Of a DNA stretch of 64,000 nt, positions 35,646 through 44,310 are shown in pieces. The notes below the pieces were generated by a model. That model did not search any database and had not been told where the DNA came from. It saw only the letters and a list, made by a program, of their open reading frames with translations. Numbering within the stretch: the first letter of the stretch is position 1; every line of letters starts with the position of its first letter. Where the stretch lies: the NCBI RefSeq assembly GCF_040267685.1, contig NZ_CP158367.1, forward strand, positions 186,001-250,000, given 5' to 3'. This DNA is from Proteinivorax tanatarense (GTDB taxonomy: Bacteria > Bacillota > Proteinivoracia > Proteinivoracales > Proteinivoracaceae). The position numbers and the translations under genes are program-made.

Positions 35646-37235
35646 TTGAAGAGGTGGGATATGTTTGCCAAAATTAAAGAAAATAGGTCTAGGGGATTAA
35701 ATAAATCCCAAGTTGCAAGGCTACTAGAGATTGACTACAAGACCGTATCAAAGTACTGGGATATGGAGTTTGATGAGTTTTCAGAGCTCCATAATACAGC
35801 TCAATCACGGAGAAAGAAGGTGGATAAATACAAAAAGCAAATTTTAGAATGGATTAAAGAATACCGAGATATGTCAGCCGCTCAGATTTATGATTGGCTT
35901 TTAGAAAAACATGGTGAGCTAGATTTTAAGGAAAGAACTCTAAGGCTCTATGTAAACAAGCTTAGAAAAGAATATGACTTGCCCAAAGTGACATCAGTTA
36001 GGCAGTATGAAGAAATAGAAAATCTTCCTATGGGGTATCAAGCTCAAGTTGATCTAGGAGAGATATGGCTTAAGACACATGATAATAAAAGAGTAAAAGC
36101 ATATTGTTTTGGAATGGTTTTATCCCATTCAAGATACAAGTTCGTATGGTGGTCGGACAAGCCATTTACAACATCAAGTTTCATCAAAGCCCACAACAAA
36201 GCTTTTGAGTACTTTGGCGGCAGACCCAAAGAGATAGTTTATGATCAAGATAAAGTACTAGTAGTTTCTGAAAACAATGGAGATATATTATATACCGAAG
36301 GATTTCAAAATTATCTTAACTCTCTTAAGTTTAAAGTGTACCTTTGCAGAAAGGCTGATCCTGAAAGCAAAGGCAAAGTAGAAGCTGTAGTAAAGTATGC
36401 CAAGAATAACTTCGCTAAACATAGAAAATTTGTAGATATTGAATCCTTTAATGATGATAATCTAAAATGGCTAGAAAGAACCGGCAATAAAAAAGTCCAT
36501 GAAACAACAAAGAAGGTACCGGCAGAAGTGTTTGCTCTGGAAAAGGAACACTTAATGCCAATACCTACCCTCTTTGCTGAATCAACTGATACTAAAATTT
36601 TAACCTATCTAGTAAGAAAAAACAATACAGTATTTTACAAACAAAACAGATATCAAGTACCCATAGGGACTTATTCACCAGGTAAAGAAGTTAATTTATC
36701 AGTTAAAAAAGATTGTATCGAAATAATTGATAAAGATACTAATGAGTTGATTATCACACATAAAATTGCTAAAGGAAAAGGTCAGCTAGTAACAATAGAC
36801 CACCCAGATAGGCAAAAATCAAGAAAGTACAGTTGCGACGAAATGCGTGAGAAAGTTTTAAAAAGTTTAGGAGAAACTGATAAGGCAATAACGTTTGTTG
36901 ATATCATTAGGGCTGAAAAATCTAGATACTTTAAAGATCAATCTAACCTAATAATTAAAACAGTGACATCTGAAAACCCGTCACTTGTACAAAAAGCTAT
37001 TGATTACTGCGTTGAAAGAAAACTCTACAGCGCTGGCATGCTTAAGGATACAATCCAATACTTTAAGGAGGAAGAAAAACGACAACTTAATAAAAAGTAC
37101 TTTAAGGCAGACATTTCTACCCCTTCAAAGTATCAGGATTTAAAGCCTGAAATAAGAAGTATTGAAGAGTATACTAATTCTTTGAAAGGGGACAGTCACA
37201 GTGGAGAAATTGGAGCTAATCAAAGAAAATGCTAA
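35646..37235 (+). CDS. istA: IS21-family transposase IstA
   Basis: 529 residues from TTG 35,646 with GAGGAGG 8 nt upstream. It has an N-terminal helix-turn-helix (RGLNKSQVARLLEIDYKTVSKY), a DDE integrase core with GYQAQVDLGEIWL (first Asp), PKEIVYDQDK (second Asp) and ESKGKVEAVVKYAKNNF (Glu), and a C-terminal Mu-transposase-like beta domain. It overlaps istB by 35 nt as in other IS21 elements. It cuts and joins the IS ends. Confidence 0.95.
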   Translation: MKRWDMFAKIKENRSRGLNKSQVARLLEIDYKTVSKYWDMEFDEFSELHNTAQSRRKKVDKYKKQILEWIKEYRDMSAAQIYDWLLEKHGELDFKERTLRLYVNKLRKEYDLPKVTSVRQYEEIENLPMGYQAQVDLGEIWLKTHDNKRVKAYCFGMVLSHSRYKFVWWSDKPFTTSSFIKAHNKAFEYFGGRPKEIVYDQDKVLVVSENNGDILYTEGFQNYLNSLKFKVYLCRKADPESKGKVEAVVKYAKNNFAKHRKFVDIESFNDDNLKWLERTGNKKVHETTKKVPAEVFALEKEHLMPIPTLFAESTDTKILTYLVRKNNTVFYKQNRYQVPIGTYSPGKEVNLSVKKDCIEIIDKDTNELIITHKIAKGKGQLVTIDHPDRQKSRKYSCDEMREKVLKSLGETDKAITFVDIIRAEKSRYFKDQSNLIIKTVTSENPSLVQKAIDYCVERKLYSAGMLKDTIQYFKEEEKRQLNKKYFKADISTPSKYQDLKPEIRSIEEYTNSLKGDSHSGEIGANQRKC

Positions 37236-37962
37236 AAAATTAAAGCTTGACTACTTAAATACAAACGCTTCTCAAGTCGTTCAAGATGCAGATGGAAAAA
37301 GCATTTCATATCAGCAATTTTTGTTAAACATACTTCAGGAAGAAATGAAACTAAAAGAAGAAAAAGCACAGGCAAGAAGGCTAAAAAACGCTGGTTTTCC
37401 TACACTTAAAATTATAGAAGATTTTGATTTAGATTTTCAAAAGTCCATAACTCAAAGACAAGTTAACAGTTTATCGGAATTGGAATGGATAGACCGTATG
37501 TATAATTTAATTTTTTTGGGCCCTCCTGGGGTCGGTAAAACTCACTTAGCAATAGCACTAGGCTACAGGGCTGTTGAGATGGGGTACAAGGTTAGCTTTG
37601 TTACTATGAACGACCTTATGCACTGTTTAAAAACCCAAGAGATATCAAGAAAAAGTAAAGGCAAAATAAATAAGGTTTTGTCCTCTAGCTTACTAATCAT
37701 CGATGAACTAGGTTACTTGCCGATATCTAGGGAAGAGTCTAACCTGTTTTTCCAACTCATAACGGCACTTCATGAACAAGCATCACTTATTATTACCTCA
37801 AATAAAGGTCTAGAAGACTGGACTGAACTATTGGGTGACCCAGCTTTAACTACAGCTGTTTTAGATAGAATCACTCATAGATGTGAGTTATTTAATATGT
37901 CAGGTAAAAGTTATAGATTAGCACACAGAGAATCATTTTTTGAAGAAAATTCTAGGTTTTAA
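37201..37962 (+). CDS. istB: IS21-family helper ATPase IstB
   Basis: 253 residues, AAA+ ATPase of the DnaC/IstB type: Walker A GPPGVGKTH with Lys113, Walker B LLIIDELGYLP, and the arginine-rich end RITHRCELFNMSG. It starts at GTG inside istA. IstB oligomers remodel target DNA and recruit IstA. Confidence 0.96.
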   Translation: MEKLELIKENAKKLKLDYLNTNASQVVQDADGKSISYQQFLLNILQEEMKLKEEKAQARRLKNAGFPTLKIIEDFDLDFQKSITQRQVNSLSELEWIDRMYNLIFLGPPGVGKTHLAIALGYRAVEMGYKVSFVTMNDLMHCLKTQEISRKSKGKINKVLSSSLLIIDELGYLPISREESNLFFQLITALHEQASLIITSNKGLEDWTELLGDPALTTAVLDRITHRCELFNMSGKSYRLAHRESFFEENSRF

Positions 37963-38107
37963 CTGGAAAAAGGATAGGGAAAATTAATTGCCAAAATTTC
38001 TCCAATTCTACTTGCCAGTTACACTATGGCTACTGCCTATTAAGTTTTGGAGTTTGCTAACTTAATAATTTAACTAAATTGAAGAATAAGTTATAAAAAA
38101 AGGATAA

Positions 38108-38143
38108 GTTATAATTAATGCCATTAAATGATGGCATTAATTA
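38108..38143. promoter_or_regulatory. Palindromic probable operator of the mqsR-like toxin-antitoxin locus
   Basis: TATAATTAATGCCAT is repeated in inverse after a 6-nt centre. A TATAAT box follows at 38,156-38,161. MqsA-type antitoxins autorepress through palindromes in this position. No good -35 box was found. Confidence 0.5.
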
Positions 38144-38169
38144 TAAAAACTGTGATATAATATTATTAA

Positions 38170-38527
38170 TGATATATGGCTCGGGCAGAAAGAGGGGAGA
38201 TACTATTAAAGATGTTAGATGGCAGTTTTTAAAATCATGTCTTATGACTAAAAAGAGCAATGTTGTTATTGACAGATATACTTTTGTTAACCGGAAAAAG
38301 AATATAAACTTTATTCGACAACATCTTTTAACCATAGAAGATGTAAAAATATCATTTTAGACTTATCTCCTCAAAACTGTACTACCGGGCCGGAAGCGGA
38401 TAGGAATGGGTATGAGGGCTATATATTAATATTCAAAACCGACAAAATTATAGAAGAAAGTATTTATATAAAGATTAGAGTTAATCCACCTGATGAAGTG
38501 GTATGTATATCGTTTCACCAGGATTAA
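38170..38527 (+). pseudogene. MqsR-family toxin gene split by a one-base frameshift
   Basis: The first frame encodes TIKDVRWQFLKSCL...IEDVKISF and stops at 38,358-38,360. The second frame continues the family from IILDLSPQNCTTGPEAD (38,351) to IYIKIRVNPP and VVCISFHQD, ending TAA 38,525-38,527. One extra A in the A5 run at 38,345-38,349 would restore DVKNIILDLSP. MqsR-type toxins cut mRNA. The start is unclear: GAGGGGAG at 38,192 precedes an ATT codon (38,205), and the only ATG in the frame after the promoter is 38,170. It may be a disarmed toxin, a programmed shift or a base-calling error. Confidence 0.75.
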
Positions 38528-38545
38528 TGTAAGGGGTGATATTCA

Positions 38546-39553
38546 ATGCTAACTGCTTACTGTCCAAACTGTCAGAAAAAGCATGAATATGTTATTCGTG
38601 AAAACTTGATTGAAAATTTTAAAGGCTATCCTTTAAAGGTAAAGGAAGAAATTCCAATATGCTCTAATTGCAACAAAGAAATTTTTATACCTGAAGTTGA
38701 AGAGCAAAATTTAATTAAGCTCTATGGTGAATACAGAAAAGTGGCAAATATAGTCTCGCCTGCTGACTTAATTGATTTCAGAAACAGGTTTAATATATCT
38801 CAACGGGAACTTGTCGCAATATTAAATTGGGGGAAGATGACGGTTAACAGATACGAAAAAGGTGCAATTCCAAGTTCAAGTCATAATGATTTGCTTAAAA
38901 TTATCATGAAAGATGAAATGATTTTTAAAGAGAAAGTTGAAGATGCATTTAAAAAAGGAAGAATTACAAAAAAAAGTTATAACAAAATCAAACAAAAATT
39001 TAACCATTCAATAAAAGATATGATGAAAAAATTGTGCATTCAAAGCTTGACTCATACAGAAAGTGAATATAATGGTTACAGAAAATTTGATATTGATAGG
39101 GTAACTAACTTAATTGGGTATATTGCAGATAAAGTCGAATTATATAAAACAAACCTTAATAAATTTCTGTGGTACATTGACTTTGAAAATTTCAAAAGAC
39201 AAATTCGTTCAATCACCGGGATTCAGTATATGAGATACACACATGGGCCAGTTATAGAGGAATTTGGTTATAATGAGATATTAAACTTTTTTAACGATAA
39301 GTTTAAAGTGATTGAAACAGAAAGGGGCAACAATACAATTACAAAAATCGAAAGCAACAAAAATTACGACCTATCTATATTCGATGACGATGAAATTAAA
39401 GTAATTAATGATGTCATTGCTAAGTTTAAAGATATGAGCTGTATCGCAATTTCCCAGCGCTCACATAAAGAAGATGCTTGGAAAGAAAATAGTGACAAAG
39501 ATTTAATAAGTTATAATTATGCAATGGACTTAAAAGAAAACTTCAGTGACTAA
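38546..39553 (+). CDS. Antitoxin: MqsA-like zinc finger, HTH and Panacea (DUF4065) domain
   Basis: 335 residues. The N-terminus has two CxxC pairs (CPNCQKK and CSNCNKE, residues 6-44) like MqsA/YgiT. A helix-turn-helix follows (FRNRFNISQRELVAILNWGKMTVNRYEKG written as FNISQRELVAILNWG and MTVNRYEKG, about 80-108). A C-terminal Panacea domain has LYKTNLNKFLWYIDFENF and YMRYTHGPVIEEFG. Panacea domains act as chaperone-like antitoxins for varied toxins. ATG follows AAGGGGTGAT, 18 nt after the toxin remnant. It should neutralise the MqsR-like product and repress the operon. Confidence 0.85.
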   Translation: MLTAYCPNCQKKHEYVIRENLIENFKGYPLKVKEEIPICSNCNKEIFIPEVEEQNLIKLYGEYRKVANIVSPADLIDFRNRFNISQRELVAILNWGKMTVNRYEKGAIPSSSHNDLLKIIMKDEMIFKEKVEDAFKKGRITKKSYNKIKQKFNHSIKDMMKKLCIQSLTHTESEYNGYRKFDIDRVTNLIGYIADKVELYKTNLNKFLWYIDFENFKRQIRSITGIQYMRYTHGPVIEEFGYNEILNFFNDKFKVIETERGNNTITKIESNKNYDLSIFDDDEIKVINDVIAKFKDMSCIAISQRSHKEDAWKENSDKDLISYNYAMDLKENFSD

Positions 39554-39580
39554 CTAAATACAAAAACACGCCTAAATGGC

Positions 39581-39636
39581 AAAACGCCATTGACACTGAC
39601 ACTTAGTAAAAGTGTTCCTGTAGTCGATGGCGTTTT
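39581..39636 (+). terminator. Terminator of the toxin-antitoxin operon
   Basis: AAAACGCCATTGAC pairs with GTCGATGGCGTTTT around an inner hairpin ACACTT/AAAGTGT, followed by TT. It separates the antitoxin from tnsA. Confidence 0.8.
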
Positions 39637-39673
39637 TTATTATTAAAATTTTTCGCTAAGGAGGCTAAAGTTC

Positions 39674-40525
39674 ATGTCAAAAAATAATAATACATGGAGC
39701 GAAAGGAAATTTACTCGGTTTATTAAAGAAGGGAGAGGCCAAGGCAGAGGAAGTGGCTATAAACCGTGGCTTACAATACAAGACTTTCCTTCTAAGGGGA
39801 GAGTGAGTAGGCTAAAGGGGTGGAAAACAAACAGAATCCATCATTTTTTCACAGACACCCAAACTCGTTTCTTTTATTTACTTGAGTGGGAGGATGCTGT
39901 AATTGATATCAGAGAACACTTCCCCCTGTTTAATCTCGAAGAAAAAATTGATACTAAAGACATAAACATGGAAAATTTCAAAGACAAGGAAAGTGGTTTT
40001 CCGTACACAATTTCCACAAGCTTTCTAATCACCATAAAAGATTGTCATGGGAATTTAGAATATGCAGCTAGAAGCATCAAGGCTGACTATGAGTTGGAAA
40101 AAAAGAGAACCCTAGACAGACTTGAATTAGAAAGACGATATTGGAAGGCCAAAGGAATTGATTGGGGAATCTTGACGCAAAAAGAAATTAATAAAACTAA
40201 AGCCAAAAACATCGAATGGATTCACGCTGCATATTTTCTTTTAGAAAATGAAGAAAAAGCTAAAGATTTAGGTTACCTAACGGAAGTTCTGCAGGAGGAA
40301 TTGACAAAAAGTAGCTTGCAGGTAAGATTAGCGCTCAAAAAATTTGATGAAGAGCTAAAACTGGAAACAGGAACAGCTTTAATGCTGTTTAAACATTTGA
40401 TAGCAAGAAAAAAAATAGTGGTAGATTTAGAAAAAGAAATCAAATTGAACCTGAAGCCAGACGAGTTAATTGCAAGATTTAATGAAAAGGTGCGGGAGGG
40501 GGAGGGACTTGTTAGTAACTGTTAA
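39674..40525 (+). CDS. tnsA: TnsA-like heteromeric transposase endonuclease subunit
   Basis: In Tn7, TnsA cuts the 5' ends of the transposon while TnsB cuts the 3' ends. The 283-residue protein has the restriction-enzyme-like N-terminal domain (FYLLEWEDAVIDIREHFPL, residues 67-85; SIKADYE with Lys136) and the winged-helix C-terminal half (LDRLELERRYWKAKGIDW). The Tn7 catalytic Asp114 lies in STDFL; the matching stretch here reads STSFL, with Ser116 at that place. If correct, 5'-strand cleavage would be lost and transposition would be replicative. ATG follows AAGGAGG. First gene of tnsABCD. Confidence 0.92.
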   Translation: MSKNNNTWSERKFTRFIKEGRGQGRGSGYKPWLTIQDFPSKGRVSRLKGWKTNRIHHFFTDTQTRFFYLLEWEDAVIDIREHFPLFNLEEKIDTKDINMENFKDKESGFPYTISTSFLITIKDCHGNLEYAARSIKADYELEKKRTLDRLELERRYWKAKGIDWGILTQKEINKTKAKNIEWIHAAYFLLENEEKAKDLGYLTEVLQEELTKSSLQVRLALKKFDEELKLETGTALMLFKHLIARKKIVVDLEKEIKLNLKPDELIARFNEKVREGEGLVSNC

Positions 40526-42659
40526 TACGCTAGTTTCTTGGTATGTAAAAGACGAAAAGAAAACAGAAAGAATCCTTTGGCTTGACAGAAAAACAGATGT
40601 AGCATTTGTCATTGATATAAATGAAAACAAACTCCCAACTTTAAAAATATTAAGCGAAATCGAAAAAGAGGTGGAAAGCGGCAGCGCATCTGTAGAAGTG
40701 AATGATAAATGGCAGAAAAACATAACCGAAAACAAGCTACAAAAAAATCATAAAGAAAAGAGAGATAGAAGATGGACGATAATTGAGAAGATAGCAACAA
40801 AAGAGCCTGATATTTACATGAAAGAAAAAAGAAGTATGTTACTAAAAGAAGCTGCAAAAGCGCATAATGTACCCGAAGGGAGCATAGCTAGAATATTAAA
40901 ATTATTTTGGAGGGGAGGCAAGACAAAAAATGCCTTAACCCCTGATTATCAAAAAGCAGGGGGGAGAGGAAAAGAAAAATCAGCTGGAGGTATAAAGAGA
41001 GGGAGACCCCGAAAACAGGGGGAAATCTTTGGAGAGGGAGTTAACATCGATGAAAGGATAAAGGAGATATTTCAGGCTGCTGTGAACAAATACTACTATA
41101 GCTATAACCAAAACACATTAAGATTTACTTACGAAATGATGCTGAAAGAATACTTTTCAGACAAAGCTACAACTGATACTGGTGCGAAAATTCCTGTCAT
41201 AAAATCAAGCAGCGAAATTCCAACCTACAATCAGTTCAGATATTGGTATCAAAAACAGCGAGATTTCAAAAAAGAAGTTAGGTTAAGGCGTGGTGCTAAG
41301 AAGTATGAACAACAAAATAGGTCTGTTTTAGGAAACTCAACATCTGAAGCTTTAGGGCCAGGTTCAATTTATCAAATTGATGCAACTATAGGCGATGTTT
41401 ATCTGGTGAGCCAATTTAATAGAAATTGGGTCATAGGTAGGCCAGTAATCTATGGCATAATTGATGTTTTTTCGAGGTTAGTTGTTGGGATATATGTGGG
41501 TCTTGAGGGCCCATCTTGGACTGGTGCCATGATGGCCCTTGCTAACGCAGCTATGGATAAAGTACAGTTTTGCAAAAAATATGGAATTGAGATAACTGAA
41601 AAACAATGGCCGGCTCAACATTTGCCTGACGCTATTTTAGGGGATAGAGGGGAACTAGAAGGAAAAAATGTTGAGAATTTAATTAGTTCTTTAGGCGTTA
41701 AAATACAAAATACCCCTCCATATAGAGCTGACTGGAAAGGTATTATCGAACAGAATTTTAAAACGACAAATCAAAGGGTGAAGCCCTTTACGCCAGGTGC
41801 GGTTAACGTAGATTTTAACGAAAGAGGAGACAAAGACTATAGGCTAGACGCTAAATTGACGTTAAAAGAGTTTACACAGATTATAATAAGGTCAGTACTA
41901 TTTCACAATAACTACAATATTTTAAAAAATTACAACCGAGAAGATATGATGATTGAAGATGATGTGGAACTGTTGCCGCTTAGTCTTTGGAAATGGGGTA
42001 TAGCTAATCGCTCTGGAAAGTTAAAAAGTGTAGACGCTGATATAATTAAATTGAGCTTGTTACCTAACGCAACGGCGGCAGTTACAAGTAGGGGTATTAA
42101 ATTTAAAAAAATGTATTATGCTTCGAATTTGACAATTCAAGAAAACTGGTTTGAAAAGGCAAGAAACAAAGGTTATTGGAAGGTAGATGTATCTTATGAC
42201 CCACGAAATATGAAGTATCTTTACGTGCATGCTGGCGGTCATGGCGAGTTTGAAAAATGCCAAATGTTAGATTATCAGGAGAGTTATTTTGATAAATTCT
42301 TTGAAGAAATTGAGTTTCTTCAAGAAAAAGAAAAAAATGATATTAAAAAAATGGAAGAGCAGGAACTGCAGCAAAAAGTGGAAATGATGACTGAGGTAGA
42401 GCAGATTGTCAAAAAGGCAGAGATTGAATTTGAAAAAGAGTTAGAGCATGTAAGCAAATCTCAAAAAATCAGAGGCATAAGGGAGAATAGAAAACTTGAA
42501 AAAGAGTATAACCGTGGGGATGAAGCTTTTGAACTGCAGAAGACCCCAAAAAGAGATGCTGAACTTATAAAACTAAAGGGCCAAAAACCTCATGAAAACC
42601 AAGATGAAATGGACTTACTGAGAAAAAAGCAAAGGGAGGCATTTTTTACCGATGACTAG
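40509..42659 (+). CDS. tnsB: TnsB-like transposase (DDE/retroviral integrase family)
   Basis: It cuts and joins the 3' ends of the element. TTG 40,509 is chosen, since the purine tract GGGAGGGGGAGGG (40,494-40,506) is the only ribosome binding site; the frame is open from ATG 40,470. It gives 716 residues: helical DNA-binding domains, the integrase core with YQIDATIGDVYL (Asp), AILGDRGELEG (Asp) and DWKGIIEQNFK (Glu), a Mu-type beta barrel, and a charged coiled-coil tail that would contact TnsC. It overlaps tnsA by 17 nt and tnsC by 8 nt. Confidence 0.95.
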   Translation: MLVTVNTLVSWYVKDEKKTERILWLDRKTDVAFVIDINENKLPTLKILSEIEKEVESGSASVEVNDKWQKNITENKLQKNHKEKRDRRWTIIEKIATKEPDIYMKEKRSMLLKEAAKAHNVPEGSIARILKLFWRGGKTKNALTPDYQKAGGRGKEKSAGGIKRGRPRKQGEIFGEGVNIDERIKEIFQAAVNKYYYSYNQNTLRFTYEMMLKEYFSDKATTDTGAKIPVIKSSSEIPTYNQFRYWYQKQRDFKKEVRLRRGAKKYEQQNRSVLGNSTSEALGPGSIYQIDATIGDVYLVSQFNRNWVIGRPVIYGIIDVFSRLVVGIYVGLEGPSWTGAMMALANAAMDKVQFCKKYGIEITEKQWPAQHLPDAILGDRGELEGKNVENLISSLGVKIQNTPPYRADWKGIIEQNFKTTNQRVKPFTPGAVNVDFNERGDKDYRLDAKLTLKEFTQIIIRSVLFHNNYNILKNYNREDMMIEDDVELLPLSLWKWGIANRSGKLKSVDADIIKLSLLPNATAAVTSRGIKFKKMYYASNLTIQENWFEKARNKGYWKVDVSYDPRNMKYLYVHAGGHGEFEKCQMLDYQESYFDKFFEEIEFLQEKEKNDIKKMEEQELQQKVEMMTEVEQIVKKAEIEFEKELEHVSKSQKIRGIRENRKLEKEYNRGDEAFELQKTPKRDAELIKLKGQKPHENQDEMDLLRKKQREAFFTDD

Positions 42660-44310
42660 AAAAATTAATATTCCTAACGGTGCTGAAGCAGTTAAAGCAA
42701 GCTATATAGAGCAAGCGATAAGGGAATATCAAGGTAACCCTTTCATAGAGGCGCTTCCACCAATTTTGAATAAAGGAGAGGTAGTTGAGAAGTTGGCTGT
42801 CTACCCCCATTATGATGAAGGTGAAAAGAATCTAGCTCCTCACCTGAGGCTACACATAGTACAGAGGATATTTCAATGCCTTCAACCTTTGCCCATACAT
42901 TTAGACTTGGAAAGTAGGATTTCTAGGGTGATTCGGCAGGGGTACTTAGCAAGAAACCCTTCTAAGCCAGAATTCGCAGAAAGCTTTCATACAGGAAAAA
43001 AAATGATTGAAAATCTAAGCTTAGAGATTTCAAATAACGATAAATTTAGAAGCACAGCATCGGGTTTTACAGTTATAGGTGTAAGTGGCATGGGAAAAAC
43101 AACGGCAGTAAACCAAGTGCTGTCAACTATACCCCAGGTTATCGTTCATTCAGAATACAGGGGAAATCAATTTAATATGCATCAATTGTCGTGGCTAAAG
43201 CTGGACTGCCCTTTCGATGGTTCTGTTAAGGGCCTGTGTATGGAGTTTTTTGCCAAAGTTGATAGCTTATTAGGGACCACCTATTTCAGAAAACATGGAG
43301 CTAAAAGAAACACCGTTGATTCAATGCTGACAGTGATGAGTCAGGTTGCAAGAAATACTGCCCTCGGAATGTTAGTTATTGACGAAATACAACACCTAAA
43401 AGAAGCCAAAAGTGGTGGAAGCTCGAAGATGCTAAACTTTTTCGTTACACTTATTAATACAATCGGACTGCCCGTTATCCTGATTGGCACCCCAAAAGCT
43501 ATGTCCATACTTCAATCAGAGTTTAGGCAAGCCCGACGGGGTAGTGGGCAAGGAGACTTTGTTTGGGATAGGCTGAAAAAAGATATGAACTGGGACCTTT
43601 TCATCGAGGCTTTTTGGGAATTTCAGTGGACCCGAAAGAAGACCCCCTTGTCTGAGGAGATAAAAGAAGTGCTTTATGAAGAAAGTCAGGGAATCATTGA
43701 TGTAGCTGTTAAGCTCTTTGCGATGGCACAAGTAAGAGCAATTAATTCAGGAAAGGAACATTTAGATAAAAAGCTTATCAAACAGGTAGCAAAAGAAAAT
43801 CTTAAACTGATAAGGCCAATGATTCAAGCGCTCAAGAGCAACAACATGAGTAAAGTAGCAAAGTTTGAAGATATTTCAAACTTGGATTTTGAAGAATTTT
43901 TGATTGAAGAAACACCAAGAGTAAACAGTTCTGAAGAAAAGATTAAAGAAATATTACTAAAGAAAAAATCCGCCGAAAATGAAAAAAACATTTCGGCAAA
44001 AGAAAAAGCAGTGCTGAAACTATTAGATTTAGATATTCCTTCTAAAAAAGCTGCAGCACTAGTATCAAAAGTTATAGAAGATGAAAGTGATGACATTTCA
44101 GTTTCGAATCTAGTAATAAAGGCTATAAAAGTAAATTCAGAAGAGAAAAGCACAAGAGATAATATTAAAATTAAAAAGCTAAAGAAAGATGATTTAAGGG
44201 CAATAGCAAAAGAAAAAAATAATAATTCAACATATCAATCATTTAAAGAAAAAAATATTATTAAAAATAGTCCAGATGATTTTTCTGAAAGGGTGTTTTT
44301 GGATGATTAG
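42652..44310 (+). CDS. tnsC: TnsC-like AAA+ transposition regulator
   Basis: 552 residues. Walker A VSGMGKTTAV with Lys149, Walker B LVIDEIQHL with Asp244-Glu245, and sensor region LPVILIGTPKA. TnsC joins the target selector (TnsD) to TnsAB and gives target immunity. The C-terminal 130 residues are highly charged and probably bind TnsA/TnsB. ATG 42,652 overlaps the tnsB end by 8 nt. Confidence 0.95.
   Translation: MTRKINIPNGAEAVKASYIEQAIREYQGNPFIEALPPILNKGEVVEKLAVYPHYDEGEKNLAPHLRLHIVQRIFQCLQPLPIHLDLESRISRVIRQGYLARNPSKPEFAESFHTGKKMIENLSLEISNNDKFRSTASGFTVIGVSGMGKTTAVNQVLSTIPQVIVHSEYRGNQFNMHQLSWLKLDCPFDGSVKGLCMEFFAKVDSLLGTTYFRKHGAKRNTVDSMLTVMSQVARNTALGMLVIDEIQHLKEAKSGGSSKMLNFFVTLINTIGLPVILIGTPKAMSILQSEFRQARRGSGQGDFVWDRLKKDMNWDLFIEAFWEFQWTRKKTPLSEEIKEVLYEESQGIIDVAVKLFAMAQVRAINSGKEHLDKKLIKQVAKENLKLIRPMIQALKSNNMSKVAKFEDISNLDFEEFLIEETPRVNSSEEKIKEILLKKKSAENEKNISAKEKAVLKLLDLDIPSKKAAALVSKVIEDESDDISVSNLVIKAIKVNSEEKSTRDNIKIKKLKKDDLRAIAKEKNNNSTYQSFKEKNIIKNSPDDFSERVFLDD

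Larger units (their letters stand above)
35519..38023 (+). mobile_element. Intact IS21-family insertion sequence
   Basis: The 2,505-bp element starts TGTAAATGG and ends CCAGTTACA, with imperfect terminal inverted repeats that continue inward (GGAGAGATTTTGGCAA against the inverse of TTGCCAAAATTTCTCC). It is flanked by a 5-bp target duplication CTATG (35,514-35,518 and 38,024-38,028). It carries istA and istB intact. It sits in a non-coding spacer and breaks no gene I can see. The clean duplication suggests recent insertion. Confidence 0.9.

Noticed and set aside
35519-38023. Gene disruption by the IS21 element
   Set aside because: Joining the flanks across the CTATG duplication gives no reading frame of note; the insertion is in a spacer.
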